A stretch of DNA of 64,000 bases from Planctomycetota bacterium (GCA_002683825.1 NYUD01000073.1:124001-188000); one strand, 5' to 3'. Counted from the first letter of the stretch, positions 26,605 through 38,665 are shown. Numbers and translations are program-made. Notes: generated by a model not told the origin, from the letters alone.

Positions 26605-26862
26605 ATGGGCGAAGAGCCCAGTGATGCTGGCCCCGACAACGATCGATCACGATCCGATCTCTATCGCTTCTCCGGCGCCGGGGTGCACCTCGCGGCGACG
26701 ATCGGTGTCTTCGCCTGGCTCGGGAGCCTGCTCGACGGGAAACTGGAGAGCCGACCGTGGTTCCTGCTGGCCGGTGTTTTCTTGGGCTTCGGCCTCGGGC
26801 TCTACAACATGATCCGCAAGTTCTTGCCACCCCCTTCCGGGACGCATCCGAAAGATCGATGA
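26605..26862 (+). CDS. atpZ: AtpZ/AtpI-type small membrane protein of the ATP synthase operon
   Basis: An 85-residue protein from ATG 26605 (MGEEPSDAGPD) with two membrane helices (HLAATIGVFAWLGSLLDG, WFLLAGVFLGFGLGLYNMI). This is the AtpZ pattern, linked to Mg2+ transport or to assembly of the Fo rotor. The open frame extends upstream to 26410, but the extra residues are arginine-rich and unconserved. The stop overlaps the next start (ATGA). Confidence 0.85.
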   Translation: MGEEPSDAGPDNDRSRSDLYRFSGAGVHLAATIGVFAWLGSLLDGKLESRPWFLLAGVFLGFGLGLYNMIRKFLPPPSGTHPKDR

Positions 26863-27251
26863 TCCGGTCGTCCATCATCGCTTTCTTCGCTTGCGCCGCC
26901 GCCGTGGCGGTGGCGTGGAAGCTCGGCGGCGTGCTGGGCAACGGGGTCCTCGTGGGATTCGCGACCGGTGCCGGTCTCGGTGGATTGGGAGTGCTCTACC
27001 AGCGCCACATCATGCGCACGAGACCGGAACGGGCCCTGCATGCCTTTGTAGCGCTGGCCCTGGCGAAGCTGACCGTGCTCCTGGTCGGTGGAGTTGCACT
27101 GCGCTTCCTTCAGGCCACCCAGGACCTGGTGCACTGGAAGAGCTTCCTGATCGCCTACGCGGCGACGGTGGCGCTCATCGTGCCGCTCGGGGCCGTCGGG
27201 GCCTTGCGCAACCTGCGGACACAAGTCCCGGCCGCGGTCCGAGCATCATGA
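26859..27251 (+). CDS. AtpI-like membrane protein
   Basis: A 130-residue protein with four predicted membrane helices: FFACAAAVAVAWKLGG, VLVGFATGAGLGGLGVLYQ, AFVALALAKLTVLLVGGVAL and IAYAATVALIVPLGAVGAL. It overlaps atpZ (ATGA) and atpB (ATGA). Position and topology match the AtpI/subunit I family, which helps assemble the c-ring. Similarity is by topology, so a lineage-specific membrane protein is possible. Confidence 0.7.
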   Translation: MIRSSIIAFFACAAAVAVAWKLGGVLGNGVLVGFATGAGLGGLGVLYQRHIMRTRPERALHAFVALALAKLTVLLVGGVALRFLQATQDLVHWKSFLIAYAATVALIVPLGAVGALRNLRTQVPAAVRAS

Positions 27252-28246
27252 AGCGCTTGGGCTCGTACGTCCTCTGCTCGCGCGGCCTCCTGGCTCTGGC
27301 CGTGGTGGCCTGCTCCTGCTACGTCAGCGCGAACTACAGCGCGCACAGTTCGGGCAAGAACGTCTTCGAAACCCTCTTCATGCACCTGATGCCCGCGCCC
27401 CTGGTGAAGGATCCCGGCGCCGCCCACGGCGAAGAGGAATACCTTCTCGAGCTGCCGTTGAAGGTGCTGCCGTTGGAGATGCCGATGCTGAAGAAGCCGG
27501 TCGACTTCCAGCAGCGCATAGCCCCCGAAGTCGAGTATCCCTACACGACCATCTACAACGTCCAGATTTTTCAGGTCGCCTCGGTGCTCTTGTGCCTGAT
27601 CTGTCTCTCCGGCGTTCCGCGCTACCTGCGCACGCAAAGGGGCGATGCCCTGACTCGCATGTTCGCCGGATTCGCCATGTGGATCCGTGACGAGATGGTC
27701 TATCCCACGATGGGGAAGGAGCTGGGCCGCAAGTTCCTGCCGTATTTCCTGAGCGTCTTCTTCTTCATCGCGTTCATGAACCTCGCGGGCCTGGCCCCCC
27801 ATTCCGCCACCGCAACGGCGAACGTGTGGATCACGGCCGGAATGGCGACGACGACGCTGCTGCTCATGGTCGGGGGCGGGATGATCGTCCAGGGGCCGCT
27901 GGCCTACTGGAAAAACCTGGTTCCCCACGCTCCCCTGGCCCTGGTGCCGCTGCTCTTCGTCGTCGAGGTCGTCGGTGTCCTGGTGAAGCCCTTTGCACTG
28001 ACCATCCGCCTCTTCGCCAACATGACCGGGGGCCACATGGTGGTGCTTTCGTTCATGGGGCTGATCTTCTTCCTGGCCGCGCCGGAACGCTATGGCCAGG
28101 GAGTCGGCTGGGGCGTAGCTCCCCTGGCCGCCGGAATCGGCGTCTTCATCATGATCGTCGAAGCCTTCGTCGCTCTCTTGCAGGCCTTCATCTTCACGCA
28201 GCTCTCGATCATCTTCATCCAGGGCTCGCTGCATCCGGACCACTGA
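27248..28246 (+). CDS. atpB: ATP synthase Fo subunit a
   Basis: Stator channel subunit that carries protons to and from the c-ring. It is 332 residues, longer than the usual ~240-270, because of a long N-terminal region of about 110 residues before the first conserved helices. The essential arginine is in VKPFALTIRLFANMTGGH. Helices follow through EAFVALLQAFIFTQLSIIFI. The ATG overlaps the previous stop (ATGA). The N-terminus also looks like a signal peptide, suggesting that the extra domain is periplasmic. Confidence 0.96.
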   Translation: MKRLGSYVLCSRGLLALAVVACSCYVSANYSAHSSGKNVFETLFMHLMPAPLVKDPGAAHGEEEYLLELPLKVLPLEMPMLKKPVDFQQRIAPEVEYPYTTIYNVQIFQVASVLLCLICLSGVPRYLRTQRGDALTRMFAGFAMWIRDEMVYPTMGKELGRKFLPYFLSVFFFIAFMNLAGLAPHSATATANVWITAGMATTTLLLMVGGGMIVQGPLAYWKNLVPHAPLALVPLLFVVEVVGVLVKPFALTIRLFANMTGGHMVVLSFMGLIFFLAAPERYGQGVGWGVAPLAAGIGVFIMIVEAFVALLQAFIFTQLSIIFIQGSLHPDH

Positions 28247-28310
28247 TGTCCACGAACACCGGAGCCGCGCCTTCTTCAGCGCGGAGCCAGAACGATTCTT
28301 CACCAACTGA

Positions 28311-28658
<348 letters not shown>

Positions 28659-28741
28659 GCGGACAAGGGGGCCCGACTCCGGATGCGTTCCCGGCTGCAT
28701 CCGCGGGCCTTCGACCCTGACATTGACCACGGATTCGACCC

Positions 28742-29281
28742 ATGATTCTCACCCTCACGCTCTCGGAAGGGACCGGCGGCTTCGACCCGCTCGACCCCGC
28801 TTCGATCGGGACCCTGTTCTGGACCTGGGTCATCTTCCTCGGCGCCCTGCCCTTCATCTGGAAGATGGTGATGGGGCCCATCACCGGGGCGCTGGAGGAG
28901 CGCGACGCGAACGCTTCGCGTGCCATCGCAGCTGCCGAGAAGGCGGGGGCGGACGCCGAGAAAGCCCGCGCGGACGTCGAGGTCGCCCTCGGTGAAGCCC
29001 AGGCGGAGGCGGCCAAGCTGCTCCAGAATGCTCGCGAGCGGGCCGAGGTGCGCGAACACGAGATCGTTCAGGCGGCCAAGCAGGAGGCTTCCCAGATGGT
29101 CGAGAATGCGCGCAAGACGATCCAGGCCGAGCAGGACAAGGCGCTCTCCGCGCTCCGAAGCGAGGTCGTCGATCTGACCTTCAGCGCCGCCAACCGGGTT
29201 CTGGAGCGCAACGTCGACAGCGAGGACGATCGTCGTATGGTCACACAGCTGATCGGGGGCCAGGGGGCCCCGCAGAACTGA
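28742..29281 (+). CDS. atpF: ATP synthase Fo subunit b
   Basis: Peripheral stalk subunit linking the a subunit to F1. The 179-residue protein has one N-terminal membrane helix (IGTLFWTWVIFLGALPFIW), then a long charged coiled coil rich in Ala, Glu and Lys (AIAAAEKAGADAEKARADVE and onward). The stop shares one base with the atpH start (TGATG). There is a single b-type gene and no second b' copy. Confidence 0.95.
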   Translation: MILTLTLSEGTGGFDPLDPASIGTLFWTWVIFLGALPFIWKMVMGPITGALEERDANASRAIAAAEKAGADAEKARADVEVALGEAQAEAAKLLQNARERAEVREHEIVQAAKQEASQMVENARKTIQAEQDKALSALRSEVVDLTFSAANRVLERNVDSEDDRRMVTQLIGGQGAPQN

Positions 29282-29835
29282 TGCTCGACCCGGTCGCCCA
29301 GCGCTACGCCGATGCGCTCTTCTCGCTCGCCAAGAAATCGGGCGTTCTGGAAGAGGTGCGTCGGGACGTCGCGCGACTCGCCGAGGAGGTTTCCCAGCCT
29401 GGCGCCGGGGCCTATCTCTTCGACGCCCGCGTCTCCGTGGGGGAGCGTCGCAAGCGGCTCGATCCGATCCTCTCCGGGCTACACCAGATGACGCGAAACT
29501 TCGTCGGATTGGTCTTCGACAAGCGCCGGGAGTCGCTCCTGAGCCATCTGGGCGAGGCTTTTCACCGCCGCGTGCTCGATGAGCGGGGTGCGGCGGAGGG
29601 CCTCGTCCGGAGTGCACGCCCGCTGGGTGCAGCCGAGGTGGAGCGCCTCGCGAACTCCATCGGGTCGAAGCTGGGCAAGACGCTCACCCTCGACAACCAG
29701 GTGGACCCCGACCTCCTCGCAGGGGTGCGGGTCATCGTCGGTAGTCGCATGATCGACCACTCCCTTTCCGGACGCCTGAACGGCCTGAAGAAGCGCATGC
29801 TCGATGCCCCGCTTCCCAGCCTGGCCGAAGGCTAG
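29281..29835 (+). CDS. atpH: ATP synthase F1 subunit delta
   Basis: Connects the top of the alpha3beta3 head to the b stalk (OSCP homologue). It is 184 residues, starting [20 protein letters not shown]. The family C-terminal pattern is present in [20 protein letters not shown] followed by [11 protein letters not shown]. Length and position between atpF and atpA are standard. Confidence 0.95.
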   Translation: MLDPVAQRYADALFSLAKKSGVLEEVRRDVARLAEEVSQPGAGAYLFDARVSVGERRKRLDPILSGLHQMTRNFVGLVFDKRRESLLSHLGEAFHRRVLDERGAAEGLVRSARPLGAAEVERLANSIGSKLGKTLTLDNQVDPDLLAGVRVIVGSRMIDHSLSGRLNGLKKRMLDAPLPSLAEG

Positions 29836-29873
29836 CCAACACCCATCAACTTCGGAATCTAGAGAAACGCACC

Positions 29874-31439
29874 ATGGATCTTCGACCTGCTGAAGTCACC
29901 TCCATCCTCGAGAAGGAGATCGCCAACTATCAGGGCGAGAGTTCCATGCAATCCGTCGGCACCGTGCTTTCGGTGGGCGACGGCGTGGCCCGCGTGTGGG
30001 GCCTCGACGATTGCATGATGAACGAGCTCCTGGAGTTCCCCGCCGGCGTGCGGGGCATCGCGCTCAACCTGGAGGAGGACAACGTCGGTTGCGTCCTCCT
30101 GGGGGATGCCTCCCAGGTCAAGGAAGGCGATCAGGTACGCACCACGGGCCGCATCATCTCGGTTCCGACGGGGCCGTCGCTGCTCGGAAGGGTGGTCAAT
30201 GCCCTGGGCGATCCGATCGACGGACGCGGGCCGCTGTCGGTCGGCGATGACGACTATCTGCCGATCGAGCAGCCGGCTCCCTCCGTGGTGGAGCGTCAGC
30301 CGGTGGACACGCCGCTGCAGACCGGCATCAAGGCCATCGACGCGATGATCCCGATCGGCCGCGGTCAGCGCGAGCTCATCATCGGCGACCGCCAGACCGG
30401 CAAGACCGCGCTCCTGGTCGATTCGATCATCTCCCAGAAGACGACCGGCGGCGGGGATCCGGAACACCCCAAGCAGGTGATCTGCATCTATGTCGCCATG
30501 GGCCAGAAGCAATCCACCGTCGTCGATGTGGTGCAGAAGCTCGAACACCACGGCGCCATGCCGTACACCATCGTCGTTTCGGCCAGCGCAAACGACGAGG
30601 CCTCGATGCAGTACCTCGCGGCCTACGGAGGCTGCAGCATGGGCGAGCGTTTCCGAGATGAGGGAAGGGATGTCCTCATCGTTTACGACGACCTCTACAA
30701 GCAGGCTCTGGCCTACCGCCAGGTCATGCTGCTCCTGCGCCGTCCGCCCGGCCGCGAAGCCTTTCCGGGCGACGTCTTCAACCTGCACAGCCGCCTGCTC
30801 GAGCGCGCCGCGCGCCTCGCCGACAACGCGCCCCAGATCAACCCGCGCTTCAAGAAGGGCGGCGGTTCTCTGACCGCGCTGCCGGTGGTGGAGACCCAGG
30901 AAAACGACGTTTCGGCGTACATTCCCACCAACGTGATCTCGATCACGGACGGCCAGATCTTCCTCGAATCGAGCCTTTTCAACGCCGGTATTCGCCCGGG
31001 CGTGAACGCCGGTATCTCGGTCTCTCGCGTCGGTGGCGCGGCCCAGATTCCTGGCATGAAGAAGAGCGCCGGTGGACTGCGCCTCGAGCTGGCCCAGTAC
31101 CGCGAGCTGCAGGCCTTCGCCCAGTTCGGCTCCGATCTGGACAAGGCCACCCAGCGCACGCTGGCTCGCGGGGAGCGGTTGACCGAGATCCTCAAGCAGG
31201 GTCAGTACGTCCCGATGCCCGTCGAAGAGCAGATCATGATCATCCACGCAGGCACCTCCGGCGGTCTGGACGACGTTCCCGTCGGCAAGGTGCAGGCCTT
31301 CGAAAAGGCCTTTCTTCAGCACATGCAGGACAGCCACCCCGAAGTGGGCGCCGCCATCCTGGAGACAGGCAAGGTTTCCGACGAGGCCAAGGCCACCATG
31401 GAGAAGGCCATCGCTGCGGTGAAGCCGCAGTTCGTCTAG
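29874..31439 (+). CDS. atpA: ATP synthase F1 subunit alpha
   Basis: Non-catalytic nucleotide-binding subunit of the F1 head. It is 521 residues, with the P-loop [15 protein letters not shown] and the family stretches [31 protein letters not shown] and [19 protein letters not shown]. The sequence is colinear with bacterial alpha subunits. There is a 38-base gap after atpH and 3 bases before atpG. Confidence 0.98.
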   Translation: MDLRPAEVTSILEKEIANYQGESSMQSVGTVLSVGDGVARVWGLDDCMMNELLEFPAGVRGIALNLEEDNVGCVLLGDASQVKEGDQVRTTGRIISVPTGPSLLGRVVNALGDPIDGRGPLSVGDDDYLPIEQPAPSVVERQPVDTPLQTGIKAIDAMIPIGRGQRELIIGDRQTGKTALLVDSIISQKTTGGGDPEHPKQVICIYVAMGQKQSTVVDVVQKLEHHGAMPYTIVVSASANDEASMQYLAAYGGCSMGERFRDEGRDVLIVYDDLYKQALAYRQVMLLLRRPPGREAFPGDVFNLHSRLLERAARLADNAPQINPRFKKGGGSLTALPVVETQENDVSAYIPTNVISITDGQIFLESSLFNAGIRPGVNAGISVSRVGGAAQIPGMKKSAGGLRLELAQYRELQAFAQFGSDLDKATQRTLARGERLTEILKQGQYVPMPVEEQIMIIHAGTSGGLDDVPVGKVQAFEKAFLQHMQDSHPEVGAAILETGKVSDEAKATMEKAIAAVKPQFV

Positions 31440-31442
31440 ACC

Positions 31443-33799
<2,357 letters not shown>

Positions 33800-33805
33800 G
33801 GCGCC

Positions 33806-34225
33806 ATGGCCGAACTCACCTTGCGGCTCATCACCCCCGACGCAATCGTCCTGGACACCCAGGTAACCAGCGTGCAGGTGCCGGCGACAGATGGCCTGTT
33901 GGGAATCCTGCCGCGTCACGCTCCACTGGTCACGGCCCTGAACGTGGGGCCGCTCACCTACGAGGCGGACGGCAAGCGCGAGAGTGTCTTCGTCTCCTCC
34001 GGCTTCGCCGAAGTGCGCGACAATACCGTACGCGTCGTCAGCGAAGCGGGCGAACCACCCGCGGAGATCGACGAGGAGCGTGCTCTCGATGCCGAGAAGC
34101 GTGCTCGCCGACACCTGGATGAGGCGCGTGTCCCCGGCGCACCACAGATCGACGTCGTGCGGGCCTTGGGTGCCCTGCGCCGCGCCCAGTGGCGCCTCCG
34201 TATTCGTAGCGGGAAACGCTTGTGA
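33806..34225 (+). CDS. atpC: ATP synthase F1 subunit epsilon
   Basis: Rotor subunit that contacts gamma and the c-ring and can inhibit hydrolysis. It is 139 residues, with the N-terminal beta sandwich (LTLRLITPDAIVLDTQVTSV, GLLGILPRHAPLVTALNVGP) and a C-terminal helical part (EIDEERALDAEKRARRHLDE). The stop overlaps the aspS GTG (GTGA), so this last ATP synthase gene is coupled to a tRNA synthetase gene. Confidence 0.95.
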   Translation: MAELTLRLITPDAIVLDTQVTSVQVPATDGLLGILPRHAPLVTALNVGPLTYEADGKRESVFVSSGFAEVRDNTVRVVSEAGEPPAEIDEERALDAEKRARRHLDEARVPGAPQIDVVRALGALRRAQWRLRIRSGKRL

Positions 34226-36057
34226 AGAACTGGCGCCGCACGAGGACCTGTGGGGAGCTGAATTCCGAGAGCATCGGAGAGAGCGTGGTGCTCAACGGCT
34301 GGGTCCATGCCCGTCGGGACCACGGAGGCATCTACTTCGTCGATCTGCGTGATCGCTACGGCATCACCCAGCTCGTCCTGGGAGGGAACATCTCCGAGGC
34401 CGTCAAGCTGTCGGCGGAGGATGTCATCGCCGTGCGCGGCAAGGTCGTCGCCCGGGATGAGAGCAACGTCAACAAGCAGCGCCCGACCGGCTGGATCGAG
34501 ATCGACGTCGAAGAGCTGGAGATCCTCTCCAAATCCCTCACACCACCGTTCGAGGTGTCCGGTGGAGACGAACCCGCCGTCGAAACTCGCCTGCGCTACC
34601 GCTACATCGACCTGCGGCGCGAGTCGATGCAAAAGAACATCCTGCACCGCGCGAAGTTCATCTCGGCCATGCGCCGTGCATTCGATGACGAGGGCTTCTG
34701 CGATATCGAGACGCCGATTCTGACCAAGGCCACGCCCGAGGGCGCTCGGGATTACCTGGTCCCCAGTCGCGTGCATCCTGGCTCGTTCTACGCATTGCCC
34801 CAATCGCCCCAGATCTTCAAGCAGATCCTGCAGGTCTCCGGCTTCGACCGCTACTACCAGGTCGCCCGGTGCTTTCGTGATGAGGACCTGCGCGCGGATC
34901 GCCAGCCGGACTTCACGCAGCTCGACATGGAGATGTCGTTCGTCGAGGAGGAGGATATCTACGGGGTCTGGGAGAGGATCCTCGTGCGGACCTTCCGGGA
35001 TGCGATGGGATTGGAGCTGTCCGCCCCGTTTCAGCGCATGCGCTACGACGAGGCCATGGAACGCTTCGGCAGCGACAAGCCGGACTTGCGTTTCGATCTG
35101 GAGCTGAAGGACGTGGCTGATTGGGCCCGCAAGAGCGACTTCGGCGTCTTCCGAGGCGCCCTCGACTCGGGCGGCCGCGTCATGGGCCTGTGTCTTCCGG
35201 GAGGGGCGAAACTCTCTCGCAAGGAGATCACGGCCCTCGAGGTGGTCGTCAAGGAATACGGAGCCAAGGGGCTCGCGTGGTGGAAGGCCTCGGCGGACGG
35301 CGGCGCCGGGCCCCTGGCGCGCTTCTGCGCCGGGAATCTGGCGGGCGACTTGATGGCCCTCGTGGGCGCCGCCGAGGGGGACCTGTGTCTGTTCGTGGCG
35401 GATCGCCAGGACACCGTGCGGCGCTCGCTGGGCGAGTTGCGCAGGCACCTCGCCGCAGCTCCCCATGCCGGTGTTGCCCGTAGGGAGGGCTGGGCCTTTC
35501 TGTGGGTGACCCACTTTCCGATGTTCGAGCGCGATGAGGAAGCGGAACGCTGGGTGAGCCTGCACCATCCGTTCACCGCCCCCGAGAACTGGGAATTCTG
35601 GAAGGAGGGGGACGGGGATCTCTCCTGCATCGCGAGCCGCGCCTACGACCTGGTGGCGAACGGCTGGGAACTTGGCTCCGGATCGATCCGGATTCACCGG
35701 GCAGACGTCCAGGCCAAGGTCTTCGAGGTGCTCGGCATCGAAGCGGATGAGGCCCAGGAGAAGTTCGGCTTCCTGCTCGAAGCGCTTTCCTTCGGAGCGC
35801 CGCCCCACGGCGGTTTCGCGCTCGGCCTCGATCGCGTGACGGCTCTGACGGCCGGGCTCGACAACATCCGGGACATCATCGCCTTTCCCAAGACCACCTC
35901 GGCCATGGATCTCATGTGCGTCGCCCCCTCCCCCGTGCCGCTGGGCCAGCTCGAGGAGGTCCATATCCGGCCCGCCGGGCGAGCCCTGGTCCGGGCCTTC
36001 GAAACCACGGCCCCGGAGCCAAGTACAGAGGCTTCTTCCGGGAGCTCCAGGGTATAG
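34222..36057 (+). CDS. aspS: Aspartyl-tRNA synthetase
   Basis: Class II synthetase charging tRNA-Asp (possibly also tRNA-Asn). It is 611 residues, GTG start within the atpC stop. It has the anticodon-binding OB fold (LNGWVHARRDHGGIYFVDLR) and motif 1/2 sequences (RYRYIDLRRESM, RCFRDEDLRADRQPDFTQLD). The bacterial GAD insertion follows, then motif 3 (GFALGLDRVTALTAG). The ~600-residue length with a GAD domain is the bacterial type. If gatCAB is in the genome it could be non-discriminating; that cannot be judged here. About 145 bases separate it from infC. Confidence 0.97.
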   Translation: MKNWRRTRTCGELNSESIGESVVLNGWVHARRDHGGIYFVDLRDRYGITQLVLGGNISEAVKLSAEDVIAVRGKVVARDESNVNKQRPTGWIEIDVEELEILSKSLTPPFEVSGGDEPAVETRLRYRYIDLRRESMQKNILHRAKFISAMRRAFDDEGFCDIETPILTKATPEGARDYLVPSRVHPGSFYALPQSPQIFKQILQVSGFDRYYQVARCFRDEDLRADRQPDFTQLDMEMSFVEEEDIYGVWERILVRTFRDAMGLELSAPFQRMRYDEAMERFGSDKPDLRFDLELKDVADWARKSDFGVFRGALDSGGRVMGLCLPGGAKLSRKEITALEVVVKEYGAKGLAWWKASADGGAGPLARFCAGNLAGDLMALVGAAEGDLCLFVADRQDTVRRSLGELRRHLAAAPHAGVARREGWAFLWVTHFPMFERDEEAERWVSLHHPFTAPENWEFWKEGDGDLSCIASRAYDLVANGWELGSGSIRIHRADVQAKVFEVLGIEADEAQEKFGFLLEALSFGAPPHGGFALGLDRVTALTAGLDNIRDIIAFPKTTSAMDLMCVAPSPVPLGQLEEVHIRPAGRALVRAFETTAPEPSTEASSGSSRV

Positions 36058-36201
36058 CCATGAACCACACCGCACGCGCTCTGGCTTCCCTGTTTCACCT
36101 CGGGGGAAAGTCTGTGGGCATCGCCCATCTAGCGTTTCTACAATTATCGGTCTATCCTGCAATTCGGCAGACGGACCCTTCCTGAAACCCCACGAGCATT
36201 C

Positions 36202-36741
36202 TTGCGAAGAAAACAGAAGCCCAAACGCGGCCCCAGCCCCAGTAAGTACCGAATCAACCGGCAGATTCGCATCTCTCAGGTGCGACTCATCAGCGCCACC
36301 GATGACCAGGTCGGCGTCGTAGCCACCGAGGAGGCGCGACGCATGGCGGATGAAGCCGGGCTCGACCTGGTCGAGGTCCAGCCCAATTCCGATCCTCCCG
36401 TCTGCCGCATCATGGACTACGGCAAGTTCAAGTACGCGCAGAAGAAGAAGGAAAAGGGGGGTGCGAAGACGCGGGCGCACTCCACGCTGAAGGAATTGCG
36501 GGTTCGGCCCGCGATCGATCCGCACGACCTCTCATATCGACTGGTCCAGGGGAGGAAGTTCCTGGAGGAAGGGCACAAGGTCCAGGTCGTGTGCATTTTC
36601 CGCGGTCGGCAGAGGGCGCACCCGGAAATGGGCTTCAAGGTGATGAAGCACGTGGCGGAGGTGCTGGGGGACATCTCGAAGATCGAGACCCACCCCCGCA
36701 TGAGCGGGCCGCGCATGTCCATGCTGCTGGCCCGAAAGTAA
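36202..36741 (+). CDS. infC: Translation initiation factor IF-3
   Basis: Binds the 30S subunit, prevents premature 50S joining and checks the start codon. It is 179 residues, with the N-domain YRINRQIRISQVRLI and SDPPVCRIMDYGKFKYAQKK, and the C-domain LKELRVRPAIDPHDLSYRL through MSGPRMSMLLARK. No in-frame ATG or GTG precedes the conserved N-terminus; the first usable start is a TTG. A rare start codon on infC is known from enterobacteria, where it allows IF-3 to repress itself. It heads infC-rpmI-rplT-pheS-pheT. Confidence 0.96.
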   Translation: MRRKQKPKRGPSPSKYRINRQIRISQVRLISATDDQVGVVATEEARRMADEAGLDLVEVQPNSDPPVCRIMDYGKFKYAQKKKEKGGAKTRAHSTLKELRVRPAIDPHDLSYRLVQGRKFLEEGHKVQVVCIFRGRQRAHPEMGFKVMKHVAEVLGDISKIETHPRMSGPRMSMLLARK

Positions 36742-36761
36742 GCCCCGGCCGTCCCCTTCAC

Positions 36762-36805
36762 GGGGAATCCACTGGGGTTCCCCTTGGCCTGGAGGCCGGC
36801 TCCAG
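36762..36805 (+). promoter_or_regulatory. Hairpins in the infC-rpmI intergenic leader (candidate L20 autoregulation site)
   Basis: Two inverted repeats follow each other. GGGGAA (36762-36767) pairs with TTCCCC (36778-36783), and CTGGAG (36789-36794) pairs perfectly with CTCCAG (36800-36805) around a GCCGG loop. They lie in the 207-base gap before rpmI. L20 proteins of several bacteria repress their operon by binding such leaders, so a similar role is possible; structure and binding are untested. Confidence 0.35.
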
Positions 36806-36948
36806 CTATCCTGCCCGCCCAAAAGCAGCACGATCCAGCCGGAACACGTGCCGCCCCCGTAGCGGTCTAGGGCTCCTGGCGACCGGGGATCCGCCTCACC
36901 TCCCGGCTCTTGCAGATGCAAGCGAGGGCGAGGCCACAAGGAGACGAC

Positions 36949-37140
36949 ATGCCCAAAATGAAATCCAAAGGCTCGCTCAAGGGCCGCTTCAAGCTCACCA
37001 AGAGCGGCAAGGTCCGTTGCAGCCGACCGGCGCGCGGGCACATGCACGCCATCCACAACGGCAAGGAACGGCGCTCGTTACGGAAGGACATCATCTTCAC
37101 CGGGACGTGGGCGCGGCTGCTTCGAAAGATGATGGGATGA
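36949..37140 (+). CDS. rpmI: 50S ribosomal protein L35
   Basis: Small basic ribosomal protein, 63 residues from ATG 36949 ([16 protein letters not shown]), preceded by a good AAGGAG site. [20 protein letters not shown] corresponds to the conserved L35 core. The open frame could start earlier at 36910, but those residues are unconserved and would bury the ribosome binding site. Confidence 0.94.
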   Translation: MPKMKSKGSLKGRFKLTKSGKVRCSRPARGHMHAIHNGKERRSLRKDIIFTGTWARLLRKMMG

Positions 37141-37153
37141 GGAGGGTCGATTC

Positions 37154-37510
37154 ATGGTACGCGTGAAATACGGCGCTCCGCGCCATCGCAAGAAAGTGCG
37201 CTACTTCAAGCGCGCCCGCGGTTTCCGCGGCGGTCGTTCGAAGCTCTGGCGCACGGTACAGGAATCCGTGGTGCGTGCGTGGGCCTATGCCTACCGCGAT
37301 CGCCGCCAGAAAAAGCGCCAGTTCCGGCGCCTGTGGATCCTGCGCATCAACGCCGCATCGCGGATGCGAGGACTGCGTTACTCGGCCTTCATCGACGGGC
37401 TGAAGAAGGCCGGGGTCGATCTGAACCGCAAAGAGCTCTCCCAGCTGGCGATCCACGAGCCCGGTGCGTTCGACGCCCTGGTCGAAGAGGCCAAGGCCGC
37501 CCGGCCCTAG
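37154..37510 (+). CDS. rplT: 50S ribosomal protein L20
   Basis: Early assembly protein of the 50S subunit, 118 residues and very basic. It begins [20 protein letters not shown], and has [20 protein letters not shown] and [20 protein letters not shown], all typical of L20. It lies 13 bases after rpmI. L20 is the usual autorepressor of this operon in other bacteria. Confidence 0.97.
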   Translation: MVRVKYGAPRHRKKVRYFKRARGFRGGRSKLWRTVQESVVRAWAYAYRDRRQKKRQFRRLWILRINAASRMRGLRYSAFIDGLKKAGVDLNRKELSQLAIHEPGAFDALVEEAKAARP

Positions 37511-37580
37511 ATCCCAGGGGCCTTACCCTTTTTTGGAGCGTTGCGGCGGTTGCGCCGGACAACCCGGAGAGGACCTCGGC

Positions 37581-38654
37581 ATGGCGGAAGTAGACGGTCA
37601 GGTCTCGGAGCAAGCCGGGGCCATTCGTGTGCGCGCACTCGCTGCCATCGAAGGCGCCGAGGCGATGGAGGATCTGCAGCGCGTCGAGCGTGAATTCACG
37701 GCCAAGAACGGGCCTGTGGGGGCGCTGCTCGCCTCGATCAAGACCGCGCCGCCACTCGAGCGGCGCGGGATCGGTCAGGCGGTGAACGAACTGAAGGGGG
37801 CCATCACCTGCGCCCTGGAGCAACGGCGCGAGGCGCTGGCGGCGGATCGGCTCGCCGCCGAACGCCGCGCGGATGATTTCGACCCGACCCTGCCCGCGGC
37901 CTCGCTGGATGTAGGCTCCTTGCATCCGCTCACGCACGTGGTGCGCCGGCTCGAAGAGATCTTCACCCAGATGGGCTATGCGGTCCTGGACGGTCCGGAG
38001 GTCGAGCTGGAGTTCTACAACTTCGACTCCCTCAACATCCCGGGCGACCACCCCGCGCGGGAGCACTTCGACACCTTCTGGTGTCGCAGCGAGGCGCCCG
38101 AGGCGGCCTCCGCGCGCCTCTTGATGCGCACCCATACATCGCCGGTCCAGATGCGCGCCCTGGAACGTATGGAGCTTCCTTTTCGCGCCATCGTTCCCGG
38201 TCGTTGCTTTCGCAACGAGACCACCGACGCCTCCCACGAACATACCTTTCACCAGATGGAGGGGTTGGTCGTCGGCGAGGGCATCACCGTCGGACACATG
38301 ATGGGGGCGATGAAGACCTTCCTGCGCGAACTCTTCCAAAAGGACCTCGAGGTTCGGCTGCGTCCAGGCTACTTCCCCTTCGTCGAGCCGGGTTTCGAAC
38401 TGGACGTGCGTTGCCCGTTCTGTGCCGACAGGAAGACGCGCGGCTGCAGTGTCTGCAAGCGCAGCACCTGGATCGAGCTGTGCCCCTCGGGCATGGTGCA
38501 TCCGGTCGTCTTGCGTCACGGCGGCGTGGACCCGGAACGCTACACCGGATTCGCTTTCGGCCTGGGACTGTCTCGTCTCGTCATGCTGCGCTTCGGTATC
38601 GACGACATCCGCCATCTTCTCGGTTGTGATCTGCGCTTCCTGAGTCAGTTCTGA
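37581..38654 (+). CDS. pheS: Phenylalanyl-tRNA synthetase alpha subunit
   Basis: Catalytic subunit of the alpha2beta2 enzyme that charges tRNA-Phe. From ATG 37581 (MAEVDGQVSEQAG) it is 357 residues. An N-terminal coiled coil precedes the class II core: LHPLTHVVRRLEEIF, motif 2 CFRNETTDASHEHTFHQMEG and motif 3 GFAFGLGLSRLVMLRFGIDD. A cysteine-rich insert (CPFCADRKTRGCSVCKR) resembles the CxxC...CxxC found in many bacterial PheS but has a longer spacer. Upstream of 37581 the frame overlaps rplT and is not used. Confidence 0.97.
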   Translation: MAEVDGQVSEQAGAIRVRALAAIEGAEAMEDLQRVEREFTAKNGPVGALLASIKTAPPLERRGIGQAVNELKGAITCALEQRREALAADRLAAERRADDFDPTLPAASLDVGSLHPLTHVVRRLEEIFTQMGYAVLDGPEVELEFYNFDSLNIPGDHPAREHFDTFWCRSEAPEAASARLLMRTHTSPVQMRALERMELPFRAIVPGRCFRNETTDASHEHTFHQMEGLVVGEGITVGHMMGAMKTFLRELFQKDLEVRLRPGYFPFVEPGFELDVRCPFCADRKTRGCSVCKRSTWIELCPSGMVHPVVLRHGGVDPERYTGFAFGLGLSRLVMLRFGIDDIRHLLGCDLRFLSQF

Positions 38655-38665
38655 GGTAGTTCACG

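Noticed and set aside
36910..36948. Earlier ATG for L35 adding 13 residues
   Set aside because: The added residues are not like L35 and the AAGGAG site fits the ATG at 36949.
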